Assembly: GCA_002315325.1 (NCBI GenBank)
Contig: DCGU01000067.1
Location: forward strand, 1 to 29,615
Reading direction: 5' to 3'
DNA from: Clostridiales bacterium UBA1770
GTDB taxonomy: Bacteria > Bacillota > Clostridia > Oscillospirales > CAG-272
DNA length: 29,615 bases
Below, one piece after another: positions 7,974 to 15,575 of this stretch. Below the pieces are notes generated by a model. It did no database searches and was not told where the DNA came from. It saw only the letters and a list, made by a program, of their open reading frames with translations. Made by a program: the position numbers and the translations under genes. Each line of letters opens with the position of its first letter. The stretch's first letter is position 1.

Positions 7974-8009
7974 CAAATGCAACTGCAATTGCAATTGCAG
8001 TTGCATTTG
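7974..8009. repeat. 36-nt perfect palindrome built on a TTGCAA-like hexamer
   Basis: The two 18-nt arms (7974-7991 and 7992-8009) are exact reverse complements with no loop. They are built from the hexamer TGCAAT/TTGCAA. It lies in the 5' region of the GH99-like gene, 49 nt before its likely start. It could be an operator for a dimeric regulator, a cruciform, or a degenerate simple repeat. No protein-binding family is recognised. Confidence 0.85.
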
Positions 8010-8057
8010 AAATTGAGCTTAAACTTGAACGCTGACGTGGCGGAAAGGATGAATCTT

Positions 8058-9173
8058 ATGGAAAAATACGACGTGGCGGCCTATATTTGGCCGTCCTATA
8101 CCGGGGACGAACCGCGTACCCGCATTTTTTGGGAACAGGGTATCGGCGAGTGGCAAACCGTACAAAAAGCAGTCCCCCGCTTTGAAGGACATCAGTGGCC
8201 GCGCAAGCCGCTGTGGGGATACGTCAACGAGGCCGACCCGCACGTGATGGAAATGCAAATCGACGAGGCCTCGTCGCACGGCGTCAACGTTTTCATTTAC
8301 GACTGGTATTGGTACGACGGCCGCCCCTTTTTGGAGCAATGTTTGGACAACGGGTTCCTTGGCGCCGCCAACCGGAGTAAAATGAAGTTTTATTTGATGT
8401 GGGCCAACCACGACGCCATGACGCTGTGGGATAAACGCAATGCCGATGAGGAGACCGTTGTGTGGCAGGGCGCGGTGGACCGCCGCAATTTTGAAACGAT
8501 TGCCCATCGCATGATTGAGCGTTATTTCGGTCAGCCGGAATACTATACGATTGACGGCAAACCGGTATTGATGATTTACGACGTCATGAATCTCATCAAA
8601 GGACTGGGCGGCATCGACGCAACCAAGGACGCGCTGGACTGGTTCCGTGGCGAAACAATCAAGGCGGGATTCCCCGGGTTGGAACTGCAGATGACGGTGT
8701 GGAGTGAGGGTGCCGTTGACGTTTCCGGTGTGGACAGTCATCACACCGGCAAAAGCCGCGACGTCGTGCAAATGTTGGGCTTTGACAGCATCACACACTA
8801 TCAATTCGTCCATTTCGTGCCTATGCACGGCTTGACCGATTACCCCCAAATGTTGGTGGATGCCGAGAAAGAATGGCAGCGCATTGACGCCGAATACGGC
8901 GTGCCCTATTATCCGCACGTTTCCATCGGTTGGGACAACAATGCACGGCACAATATTTTATACAACCCCATTGCCGTCAATAACGGCCCGGAAAACTTTG
9001 AAAAAGGGCTGCGTATGGCAAAGGCGTACGCCGACGCACATCCGGCACAGCCCAAACTCATTACCATCAACAGCTGGAACGAATGGACCGAGGACAGTTA
9101 CCTGGAACCGGACGACCTGCACGGCTACGGCTATTTGGACGCCGTCAAGCTCGTTTTCGTCGACGAAAAATAA
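8058..9173 (+). CDS. GH99-like / WbsX-type (beta/alpha)8 protein
   Basis: 371 residues without a signal peptide, so probably cytoplasmic. The N terminus (VAAYIWPSYTGDEPR, then WGYVNEADPHVMEMQIDEAS and VNVFIYDWYWYDGRPFLEQ) and the C-terminal INSWNEWTEDSYLEPD are typical of the GH99-like/WbsX family, members of which act on mannose-containing or O-antigen-type glycans. The substrate cannot be told from sequence. The start at 8058 is chosen because GGAAAGGA (8042-8049) is well spaced; the ATG at 8049 lacks a ribosome site. In-frame starts at 7965/7977 would add an alternating X-Leu stretch read from the palindrome. It stands alone between two terminators, with no sugar-transport or glycan genes beside it. 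Confidence 0.8.
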   Translation: MEKYDVAAYIWPSYTGDEPRTRIFWEQGIGEWQTVQKAVPRFEGHQWPRKPLWGYVNEADPHVMEMQIDEASSHGVNVFIYDWYWYDGRPFLEQCLDNGFLGAANRSKMKFYLMWANHDAMTLWDKRNADEETVVWQGAVDRRNFETIAHRMIERYFGQPEYYTIDGKPVLMIYDVMNLIKGLGGIDATKDALDWFRGETIKAGFPGLELQMTVWSEGAVDVSGVDSHHTGKSRDVVQMLGFDSITHYQFVHFVPMHGLTDYPQMLVDAEKEWQRIDAEYGVPYYPHVSIGWDNNARHNILYNPIAVNNGPENFEKGLRMAKAYADAHPAQPKLITINSWNEWTEDSYLEPDDLHGYGYLDAVKLVFVDEK

Positions 9174-9190
9174 CACGCGCACCGTATCAT

Positions 9191-9220
9191 ACGGGCGGGA
9201 ACGTTTCCCGCCCGTTTTTT
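9191..9220 (+). terminator. Terminator after the GH99-like gene
   Basis: ACGGGCGGGAA pairs with TTCCCGCCCGT across a two-to-four base loop, followed by six T. A strong intrinsic terminator. Confidence 0.92.
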
Positions 9221-9265
9221 CTGTGAAAACGCGCTGCACACGCGACTATTTTTACAATATAACAG

Positions 9266-9294
9266 TTGACTGAAAGGTCATTTTGTGCTAAACT
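9266..9294 (+). promoter_or_regulatory. Promoter of mgtE
   Basis: TTGACT (9266-9271), 17-bp spacer, TAAACT (9289-9294). The leader of about 45 nt is too short for an M-box magnesium riboswitch, and none is seen. Confidence 0.75.
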
Positions 9295-9344
9295 AAATCG
9301 TTCCCGAACAGGGGATAATTTGAATGAAACGGAGGAACGTCGCC

Positions 9345-10826
9345 ATGGCTGATTTGGAAAATATCCCCGAGATTGAAACCAAAGAAACCGCTGAAACAAA
9401 TGCCGAAATTGAAGCATTTGAAGAAGAAGACATTCAAACAGCGCAGGAAGAACAGCAGGAAATGCTGGAAAATAAGTTCGATGCATTAACAGAAATGCTG
9501 GACGCCCGACGATATTCCGATTTCATACACGAGCTGGAAGACTTGAATCCCGTAGACGCGGCTGATTTTTTCACCGAGTTACCCGAGAAAAGAATTCCGG
9601 CTGTCTTTCGTCTTTTATCCAAAGACGCGGCAGCCGATATTTTTGCCGAATTAGACCCCGAAGTACAGGAACGCATCATTTCGGCCATGACCGACCGCGA
9701 GCTTTCCAACATCGTGGAAGACCTGTTCGTGGACGATACCGTGGACATGTTGAGCGAAATGCCGGCCAATATCGTGCGCCGTATCATGCGCTCCGCCACA
9801 CCCGAAACACGCTCCCAAATCAATCGTTTCCTGGCCTACCCCGAATCGAGCGCCGGCTCGATTATGACGGCCGAGTTCTTAAGCCTGCAAAAGAATATGA
9901 CCATTGCCCAGGCAGTGGAAGTCATCCGTAAAACCGGTACCGATAAGGAAACCATTTACGTCGCCTACGTCACCGACCAGGCGCGCGTCCTGGAAGGCGT
10001 CGTTGATTTAAAGGATTTATTATTCTTCCCCGCCGATAAATTGATCGGCGATATCATGGACACGTCCGTCGTTGCCGCCTCCACGGTAGACGACCGAGAA
10101 ACCGTTGCCCAAACCATTCAAAAATACGACTTGCTGGCTCTGCCCATCGTGGACAAAGAGCATCGTTTGGTCGGTATCGTTACCGTCGACGACGCGTTGG
10201 ACGTTTTGAAGGATGAGACGACCGAGGATATCGAAAAGATGGCCGCTATTCTGCCGTCCGACAAGACCTACCTGCGCACGGGGGTATTCCAGACGTGGTG
10301 TCAGCGTATCCCGTGGCTGATGCTCCTGTTGATTTCCGCCACCTTTACCAGCACGATTATCACCCATTACGAAACCGCCATCGGCACGTACGCCATTCTG
10401 ACGGCATTCTTCCCCATGCTGATGGATACCGGCGGAAACGCCGGCAGCCAATCCTCGGTTACCATCATTCGCGGTCTGTCGCTGGGGGAAATTGAGCTAT
10501 CCGACGTATGGCGCGTATTATGGAAAGAGCTGCGCGTGTCGCTGCTGTGCGGTGTCAGCGTGGCAACCGTCTGCTTCCTTAAAACCATGCTGGTGGACTT
10601 CAAACTGCAGTTCACACCCGAGAATATGCTCATTGCCGGCATCGTGTGCCTGACCGTGCTAGCCGCCATCGTCATTGCCAAAATCATCGGTACGCTTTTG
10701 CCGATTTTGGCCAAACGCTTGGGACTCGACCCGGCCGTGATGGCAAGTCCGTTTATCACCACCATCGTCGATACCCTGACGCTGATGATTTACTTTGCCA
10801 TTGCTTCCCGCATTTTGCATTTTTGA
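9345..10826 (+). CDS. mgtE: Magnesium transporter MgtE
   Basis: Dimeric Mg2+ channel of the cytoplasmic membrane; 493 residues. A very acidic N-terminal lead (residues 1-40) precedes the MgtE N domain (~45-165, helical repeats such as LNPVDAADFFTELP). A CBS pair (~170-295) includes MTAEFLSL and LPIVDKEHRLVGIVTVDDAL, and five membrane helices follow from ~325. Pore-lining family blocks are visible: PMLMDTGGNAGSQSS (357-371) and TTIVDTLTLMIYF (472-484) with the acidic residue D476. Gating by cytosolic Mg2+ through the N and CBS domains is known for the family. The ATG at 9345 has GGAGGA at 9331-9336, preferred over the ATG at 9324. Monocistronic. Confidence 0.96.
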   Translation: MADLENIPEIETKETAETNAEIEAFEEEDIQTAQEEQQEMLENKFDALTEMLDARRYSDFIHELEDLNPVDAADFFTELPEKRIPAVFRLLSKDAAADIFAELDPEVQERIISAMTDRELSNIVEDLFVDDTVDMLSEMPANIVRRIMRSATPETRSQINRFLAYPESSAGSIMTAEFLSLQKNMTIAQAVEVIRKTGTDKETIYVAYVTDQARVLEGVVDLKDLLFFPADKLIGDIMDTSVVAASTVDDRETVAQTIQKYDLLALPIVDKEHRLVGIVTVDDALDVLKDETTEDIEKMAAILPSDKTYLRTGVFQTWCQRIPWLMLLLISATFTSTIITHYETAIGTYAILTAFFPMLMDTGGNAGSQSSVTIIRGLSLGEIELSDVWRVLWKELRVSLLCGVSVATVCFLKTMLVDFKLQFTPENMLIAGIVCLTVLAAIVIAKIIGTLLPILAKRLGLDPAVMASPFITTIVDTLTLMIYFAIASRILHF

Positions 10827-10845
10827 CGATTCACAAAAGAAGAAC

Positions 10846-10883
10846 AAGCACCCGACGAACCGCAGTCCGTCGGGTGCTTTTTT
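10846..10883 (+). terminator. Terminator of mgtE
   Basis: AAGCACCCGACG (10846-10857) pairs with CGTCGGGTGCTT (10868-10879) around a ten-base loop, with T continuing to 10883. Confidence 0.93.
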
Positions 10884-10905
10884 ATGCCGCTGCGTAGGAC
10901 ACGTA

Positions 10906-10934
10906 TTGAAAAAGCGGGTAAAATACTGTATAAT
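10906..10934 (+). promoter_or_regulatory. Promoter of the sialidase-fold gene
   Basis: TTGAAA (10906-10911), 17-bp spacer, consensus TATAAT (10929-10934). The leader is about 80 nt. Confidence 0.85.
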
Positions 10935-10988
10935 GCAACCATCACCTTGATTTATATCGAACTTGTAAACTTGATAAAAACGAAAGGA

Positions 10989-11008
10989 TTTTTCGCAGTC
11001 GCGAAAAA
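10989..11008 (+). promoter_or_regulatory. Leader hairpin abutting the ribosome-binding site
   Basis: TTTTTCGC (10989-10996), loop AGTC, GCGAAAAA (11001-11008). The Shine-Dalgarno AGGTGA starts two bases after the stem at 11011. It could tune translation initiation. No known riboswitch class is recognised. Confidence 0.4.
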
Positions 11009-11021
11009 CAGGTGACAAAAC

Positions 11022-12143
11022 GTGCAACTGTTTGAAAAAGAAAATTCCGTCATCAGCGCCATTTTACGCCCGCACGCGGGCAATCCCCGCAACAGTGAGG
11101 GCGACTTTATCCGCCTGCGCGACGGGCGCATAATGTTTGCCTACAGTTATTACCACGGGGATGACTGGGAAGATAACGCCGCGTGTGAAATCCGCTGCAT
11201 CTATTCCGATGACGGGGGCGACAGTTTTAATGCCGGCACGCCGGACGGCGAAGCGCGCCTGCTGATCAGCGCCAAAGACTATGGCGAAAAGAACGTCATG
11301 AGCGTTTCTTTGCGCCGCATGGACAACGGCGACGTCGGTTTATTCTACGTGTTAAAACACGAGGCCGACGGCAGCGACGAATATCTGCTCTCCCGCTCGA
11401 GTGACGAGGGCGAGCATTTCGGCGCGCCGATTCCCGTTTTGCCGGGCGACTGGAAGGGCTATTACGTTGTCAACAACAACCGCGTGGAGCGTCTTTCCTC
11501 GGGTCGGCTGATTGTCCCGGCCGCTTTCCACAATAACAGTATCACGGCCGACGGGCGCGAAGTGTTCAACGGCCGCGGCGACGCCTATTTCTTTGCCTCG
11601 GACGACGACGGTTTTCACTGGTTTAAAATGCCGTCGCAATTGTCCTTCCCCACGCTGTCCTACAGCCGGACCGGTATGCAGGAACCGGGACTTTTGGAAC
11701 TGGCAAACGGCGGGCTCTACGCCTATGCCCGCACCGACCTCGGGTACCAGTACGAAGCGCTCTCCCCGGACGGCGGCGACCACTGGTTCGGCCCCCAGCC
11801 CTCGGCATTCACGTCGGCGCCTTCCCCCATGAAATTGGCAAAAAATCCGTATTCCGGCAAATACTACGCCGTGTGGAATCCCACCCCCAACTACGTCGGC
11901 AGAAAGATGCATCCGGCGGCATGGGGCCGCACGCCGCTGGTGTTGGCGGAAAGCAGAGACGGCTATCGCTATGATTTCGGCAGCGTCACCATCATTGAGG
12001 ACGATGAAACGCGCGGCTATTGCTATCCCGCCGTTTTCTTCTGCGATGAAAAAACCATGCTGCTCGCCTATTGCAGCGGCGGAGGCGGTGAAGAAGACGC
12101 CTGCCTGCAGCGCCTGACGATTCGGAAAATCAAATTGAACTAA
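11022..12143 (+). CDS. Sialidase/neuraminidase-fold (BNR, Asp-box) protein
   Basis: 373 residues from a GTG start with AGGTGA upstream. No signal peptide or anchor, so probably intracellular. Four Asp-box motifs mark a six-bladed propeller: SDDGGDSF (62-69), SSDEGEHF (126-133), SDDDGFHW (193-200) and SPDGGDHW (248-255). An early arginine-containing segment (LRPHAGNPRNSEGDFIRL, 15-32) and QEPGLLEL (220-227) match the BNR_2-type exo-sialidase-like family. The tail (YCYPAVFF, LLAYCSGGG) is also typical. Whether it cleaves sialic acid or another glycoside is not decidable: no sialic-acid catabolism genes are nearby and the full arginine triad cannot be confirmed by eye. Own promoter and terminator. 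Confidence 0.82.
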   Translation: MQLFEKENSVISAILRPHAGNPRNSEGDFIRLRDGRIMFAYSYYHGDDWEDNAACEIRCIYSDDGGDSFNAGTPDGEARLLISAKDYGEKNVMSVSLRRMDNGDVGLFYVLKHEADGSDEYLLSRSSDEGEHFGAPIPVLPGDWKGYYVVNNNRVERLSSGRLIVPAAFHNNSITADGREVFNGRGDAYFFASDDDGFHWFKMPSQLSFPTLSYSRTGMQEPGLLELANGGLYAYARTDLGYQYEALSPDGGDHWFGPQPSAFTSAPSPMKLAKNPYSGKYYAVWNPTPNYVGRKMHPAAWGRTPLVLAESRDGYRYDFGSVTIIEDDETRGYCYPAVFFCDEKTMLLAYCSGGGGEEDACLQRLTIRKIKLN

Positions 12144-12160
12144 CCGATTGTTTTTATCGG

Positions 12161-12229
12161 ACGGGAGAACGTGCACGTTGAGTACGCAATAAGCAGTACG
12201 CAGCGCATAATGCACGGTCTCCCGTTTTT
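12161..12229 (+). terminator. Terminator with an unusually long, repeat-containing loop
   Basis: ACGGGAGA (12161-12168) plus CGTGCA (12170-12175) pair with TGCACG (12211-12216) plus TCTCCCGT (12218-12225); only one mismatch interrupts 15 positions, and T-rich sequence follows. The 35-nt loop holds two copies of AGTACGCA (12181-12188 and 12195-12202). Confidence 0.8.
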
Positions 12230-12264
12230 CGTTTTGCGGCATATACAACGAACGGCCGCCAATC

Positions 12265-12293
12265 TTGCAAACGGGGCACGCATATGCTATAAT
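12265..12293 (+). promoter_or_regulatory. Promoter of the DUF896-tsaE-tsaB run
   Basis: TTGCAA (12265-12270), 17-bp spacer, consensus TATAAT (12288-12293). Confidence 0.85.
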
Positions 12294-12357
12294 TATAATG
12301 ATATAGTATGTCTTTTCGTTTTTATTTTAACGCCATCGGCAAGGAGTATCAATCCAC

Positions 12358-12567
12358 ATGGAACAGGCAAAAATCGACCGCATCAACGAGCTGGCACGGG
12401 CTTCGCGAAGCCGTGCGCTCACACCGGATGAACTGGACGAGCAGAAAAAACTGCGCGCCGAATATATTGAATCTTACCGCCGCAGTCTGCGCGGCATTTT
12501 GGACAACACCGTCATCGAGCGCCCCGACGGCACCCGCACAGCACTCAAAAAGAAGGCTGACAAATGA
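12358..12567 (+). CDS. DUF896 / UPF0291 (YnzC-like) small protein
   Basis: 69 residues, typical for this Bacillota family of unknown biochemical role; one B. subtilis member belongs to the SOS-regulated yneA operon. Recognised from KIDRINELARASR near the N terminus, LTPDELDEQKKLRAEY and ESYRRSLRGILDNT, which together form a helical hairpin. A basic lysine-rich tail ends the protein. AAGGAG at 12341-12346 precedes the ATG. The stop overlaps the tsaE start (ATGA), so the two are translationally coupled. This suggests a housekeeping setting and not SOS control; no LexA box is visible at the promoter. Confidence 0.88.
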   Translation: MEQAKIDRINELARASRSRALTPDELDEQKKLRAEYIESYRRSLRGILDNTVIERPDGTRTALKKKADK

Positions 12568-13058
12568 CGTCCCTTTCCGTTGAACAATTGAAAACCGGCG
12601 TCACGGTAACCTGCGGCACGCCGCAGGAAACGGAGACGCTGGGGGAAACTTTGGCGCAGGTATTGCTGACGGCGGGGGCGGAACTCCCCCGCTTCATCGC
12701 CTTGTACGGCGACCTCGGTGTCGGCAAAACGGCCTTTACCCGCGGTTTTGCCCGTGCGGCAGCGCCCGGCTGCGCCGTTCGTTCCCCCACGTTTACGCTG
12801 GTCAACGAATACCGTGCGGCAGGACGCCGACCGGTCTTTCATTTCGATATGTACCGCATTGACAGCGAGGACGATTTGGAGTCCATCGGGTTTGACGATT
12901 ACCTGTCCCCGCGTACGAATGCCTTTATTTTGGCGGAGTGGTGCGAAAAGATTCCGTTCGCCCTGCCCCGCACACATATCCGCGTCACCATTGTTAAAAA
13001 CGCGGACAATCCCGACTGCCGCACCGTTACGCTGCAGACCGAAGGAGGAAACGTATGA
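12564..13058 (+). CDS. tsaE: tRNA t6A37 biosynthesis ATPase TsaE
   Basis: ATPase partner of the TsaB-TsaD complex that makes N6-threonylcarbamoyl-adenosine at position 37 of ANN-decoding tRNAs. 164 residues. Walker A GDLGVGKT (49-56), SPTFTLVNEY, then HFDMYRID and a conserved E in the LAEWCEKIP segment are all family hallmarks. It overlaps the preceding DUF896 gene and the following tsaB by ATGA junctions, which supports one coupled transcript. tsaD is not in the window. Confidence 0.96.
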   Translation: MTSLSVEQLKTGVTVTCGTPQETETLGETLAQVLLTAGAELPRFIALYGDLGVGKTAFTRGFARAAAPGCAVRSPTFTLVNEYRAAGRRPVFHFDMYRIDSEDDLESIGFDDYLSPRTNAFILAEWCEKIPFALPRTHIRVTIVKNADNPDCRTVTLQTEGGNV

Positions 13059-13753
13059 TTGTACTTGCAATGGATGCCACGGCCGTGACGGCATCGGTGG
13101 CTTTGTGCCGCGACGACGTCATTTTGGGCGAATATCTGCTCAATAACGGCAACACGCACAGTGAAAATCTGCTCCCCATGACGGAGCACGTACTGAAATG
13201 CAACGGCATGTCGATGGATGACGTGGAACTGCTGGCCGTAACGGCCGGTCCCGGCTCCTTCACCGGTGTCCGCATCGGTGCCGCCACCGTCAAGGGTCTC
13301 GGCTTCGGCCGCAATATTCCCTGCATCGGCGTTTCCACGCTCGACGTGCTTGCCCGTGCGCTGACACCTTTTTCCGGTCTTTGCGTCCCTGTCATGAACG
13401 CACGCCGCGAGCAGGTCTATACCGCCCTGTTCCGCAGCAACGGTCAAACGCTCGAACGCCTGACCGAGGATGCCCCGCTGGCGCTGACCGAACTGGAAAC
13501 ACTCATCCGTGAAAAACGGCTGCCGGGCGAATCCCTGCGCTTTTGCGGCGACGGATACGACCTGACGATGGATGCCGTCGGCGCGTCGCTGCAGGCAATA
13601 CCGGTCCCCGAGCGGCTGCGGTATCAAAGCGCCTATGAAACGGCGCAGGTTGCGTTGGCTTTGTACGCCGCCGGTGTCCGCACCACGGACAGCGACCTGA
13701 AACCGACCTACCTGCGTCCCTCCCAGGCGGAGCGGACGAGGGCACAGGGATAA
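13055..13753 (+). CDS. tsaB: tRNA t6A37 threonylcarbamoyl complex subunit TsaB
   Basis: Actin-like ASKHA-fold scaffold that pairs with TsaD; 232 residues, normal. Visible are the N-terminal MIVLAMDATAVTASVALC, LAVTAGPGSFTGVRIGAATVKGL split over a conserved glycine-rich block, and LCVPVMNARREQVYTALF. The C terminus YLRPSQAER is typical. GGAGG precedes the ATG inside the tsaE end. The rimI and tsaD genes that often follow are absent; rpiB comes next after 64 nt. Confidence 0.95.
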   Translation: MIVLAMDATAVTASVALCRDDVILGEYLLNNGNTHSENLLPMTEHVLKCNGMSMDDVELLAVTAGPGSFTGVRIGAATVKGLGFGRNIPCIGVSTLDVLARALTPFSGLCVPVMNARREQVYTALFRSNGQTLERLTEDAPLALTELETLIREKRLPGESLRFCGDGYDLTMDAVGASLQAIPVPERLRYQSAYETAQVALALYAAGVRTTDSDLKPTYLRPSQAERTRAQG

Positions 13754-13817
13754 GAACGATAAACTTTTGACTTTTACAATTGACGAACGATTGAATTTGG
13801 AAAAGAGGAATACACCC

Positions 13818-14276
13818 ATGCTGCAAACCAACGTTAAAAAAATCATCATCGGCTGCGATCACGGCGGCTACGAACTCAAACTGGAAGTCATCAAACATCT
13901 GACGGAGAACGGCATCGACGTCGTTGACGTCGGCACGAACTCGACGGCCTCCTGCAATTACCCCGATTACGCGCACGCCCTGTGCAAAAAGATACAGGAC
14001 GGCGAAGCGCCCTGCGGCATTTTGATTTGCGGTACGGGTATCGGTATGTCCATGACTGCCAACAAACACCGCGGTATTCGCGCGGCACTGTGCGGTGATA
14101 CGTTCTCCGCCGAGAAAACCCGCCAGCACAACAATGCCAACGTACTGTGCATGGGTGCGCGTGTCATCGGCCCCGGCTTGGCGCTGGATATCGTCGACGC
14201 CTTTTTGAATGCAACGTTTGAAGGCGGCAGACACGAGACGCGCATTGCCATGCTGGAACAGTGGATGGATCAATAA
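13818..14276 (+). CDS. rpiB: Ribose-5-phosphate isomerase B
   Basis: Interconverts ribose-5-phosphate and ribulose-5-phosphate in the pentose-phosphate pathway; a LacA/RpiB sugar isomerase of 152 residues. Family motifs: GCDHGGYELK near the N terminus, the active-site cysteine block ILICGTGIGMSMTANKHRGI, and TRQHNNANVLCMGARVIG. The ATG at 13818 has AGAGGA at 13804-13809. A longer TTG-initiated frame from 13767 lacks a ribosome site. The related enzyme rpe is three genes downstream. Some RpiB-family members act on galactose-6-P or allose-6-P, but this context favours ribose-5-P. Confidence 0.93.
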   Translation: MLQTNVKKIIIGCDHGGYELKLEVIKHLTENGIDVVDVGTNSTASCNYPDYAHALCKKIQDGEAPCGILICGTGIGMSMTANKHRGIRAALCGDTFSAEKTRQHNNANVLCMGARVIGPGLALDIVDAFLNATFEGGRHETRIAMLEQWMDQ

Positions 14277-14292
14277 GCCCTCCCCTATCACT

Positions 14293-15042
14293 ATGAACGA
14301 AGATCGAAAAAAACGGTTGCACGGCCCGTCGGCTACGGCCGCCGTCATCGTTGCGGGCGGCAGTTCCCGCCGTATGGGGGAAAGCAGCACCGTACCGAAA
14401 CAATTTTTGGAATTGGACGGTATCCCGATTGTCGTGCGCACGCTGTTGGCCTTTGAAGCGGCAGACTGCATCGACGAAATCGTTGCCGTCATTCGCTCCG
14501 GCGACGAACCGCTGTACCGCGCCTATAAGCAGCAATATCACCTGCACAAGCTCCGTTGCGCCGTTCACGGCGGGGAGACGCGGCAGGATTCGGTCCTTGC
14601 CGGATTTGCCGCCATTGACGCCGGTGCCCGCTTCGTTGCCATTGCCGACGCCGCACGTCCCTTGATTACACCGGAACAAATTGACGCCGTTTGCCGTTTG
14701 GCCCATCGTGAGGGCGCCGCGGCCGCCTGCCGGCACGTCACCGATACCGTCAAAACCACGGACGCAGGGAACAAACACGTCACGGGGACGCTCGACCGCG
14801 ACCGTATCGTTTTGGTACAGACACCCCAAATTTTCGACGTACGCCTATACGCCGCCGCTGCCTACTCGGCAAAGGAAGCCGGGTTTGCCGCCACGGACGA
14901 CTGTGCCCTGCTGGAACGCATCGGGCGCAAGGTGGCCCTATACGACACGGGTGCCGACAACCTGAAAATCACGGTGCCGGATGACCTGGAACAGGCAGCC
15001 TGGATTTTGAGAAAACGGCAAAAACAGGAGGAACAGCTATGA
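14293..15042 (+). CDS. ispD: 2-C-methyl-D-erythritol 4-phosphate cytidylyltransferase
   Basis: Transfers CMP to MEP in the non-mevalonate isoprenoid pathway. 249 residues. The nucleotide-binding loop AAVIVAGGSSRRMG (16-29) with PKQFLELDG, then HGGETRQDSVLAG, AIADAARPLI, the DTVKTTD segment and LVQTPQIFD, are all IspD blocks. The ATG at 14293 begins ~12 residues before the glycine-rich loop. The preceding bases are pyrimidine-rich with no clear Shine-Dalgarno, so translation may be coupled to rpiB, whose stop is 16 nt away. Its last four bases overlap the ispF start. Confidence 0.96.
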   Translation: MNEDRKKRLHGPSATAAVIVAGGSSRRMGESSTVPKQFLELDGIPIVVRTLLAFEAADCIDEIVAVIRSGDEPLYRAYKQQYHLHKLRCAVHGGETRQDSVLAGFAAIDAGARFVAIADAARPLITPEQIDAVCRLAHREGAAAACRHVTDTVKTTDAGNKHVTGTLDRDRIVLVQTPQIFDVRLYAAAAYSAKEAGFAATDDCALLERIGRKVALYDTGADNLKITVPDDLEQAAWILRKRQKQEEQL

Positions 15043-15515
15043 GAATCGGACACGGTTACGACCTGCACCGTTTGGTGCCCGACAGACCCCTGATTTTGGG
15101 CGGTGTTACCATTCCGTATGAAAAAGGATTACTCGGTCATTCCGATGCCGACGTCGCCGTACACGCCATTATGGATGCCCTGCTGGGTGCCGCTGCGTTG
15201 GGGGATATCGGCAAACTGTTCCCCGACAAGGACCCGCAATACGCGGGCGCCGACAGCGTGGAGCTGCTGCGCCGCGTCGGGGCGCTTTTGGCCGTAGACG
15301 GGTACAAACCCGTCAATATCGACTGCACGATTTTGGCGCAGGCACCCAAACTGGCACCGCACACGCTTGCCATGCGCACGCGTATTGCCGAGGCGCTCGG
15401 CATCGACGTTGACGCGGTCAGCGTCAAGGCGACGACGGAAGAAGGCATGGGAGCTACCGGAGAAGGACTTGCAATAGCTGCCCATTCTGTCTGCCTGATT
15501 GACTCCGTCCGGTAA
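15039..15515 (+). CDS. ispF: 2-C-methyl-D-erythritol 2,4-cyclodiphosphate synthase
   Basis: Next-but-one MEP-pathway step: cyclises CDP-ME 2-phosphate, releasing CMP. 158 residues. Metal ligands D8 and H10 in MRIGHGYDLHRL and H42 in GHSDADVAVHAIMDA are visible. The C-terminal KATTEEGMGATGEGLAIAAH is the family signature. AGGAGG inside the end of ispD and the ATGA overlap make the two genes tightly coupled. ispE and the rest of the pathway are not in the window. Confidence 0.97.
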   Translation: MRIGHGYDLHRLVPDRPLILGGVTIPYEKGLLGHSDADVAVHAIMDALLGAAALGDIGKLFPDKDPQYAGADSVELLRRVGALLAVDGYKPVNIDCTILAQAPKLAPHTLAMRTRIAEALGIDVDAVSVKATTEEGMGATGEGLAIAAHSVCLIDSVR

Positions 15516-15575
15516 AAAAGGCGCAGGCCGCACTCTCCCCCATTCACTTATTGATCATTATCTTTGGAGGCTTAT

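Noticed and set aside
7974..8009. CRISPR-like or attachment-site reading of the palindrome
   Set aside because: Single copy with no spacers, no integrase or mobile genes and no duplicated flank in the window.
7965..8057. N-terminal extension of the GH99-like protein from TTG 7965 or ATG 7977
   Set aside because: No Shine-Dalgarno precedes either start and the stretch is read from a palindromic simple repeat; ATG 8058 has a good ribosome site. Kept as a finding, not as the gene model.
8019..8951. Minus-strand frame of 310 codons opposite the GH99-like gene
   Set aside because: No ribosome site or family match, while the plus strand carries recognisable GH99/WbsX motifs and a terminator.
9295..9344. 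Possible magnesium riboswitch before mgtE
   Set aside because: The leader between promoter and start is about 45 nt, far too short for an M-box, and shows no matching structure.
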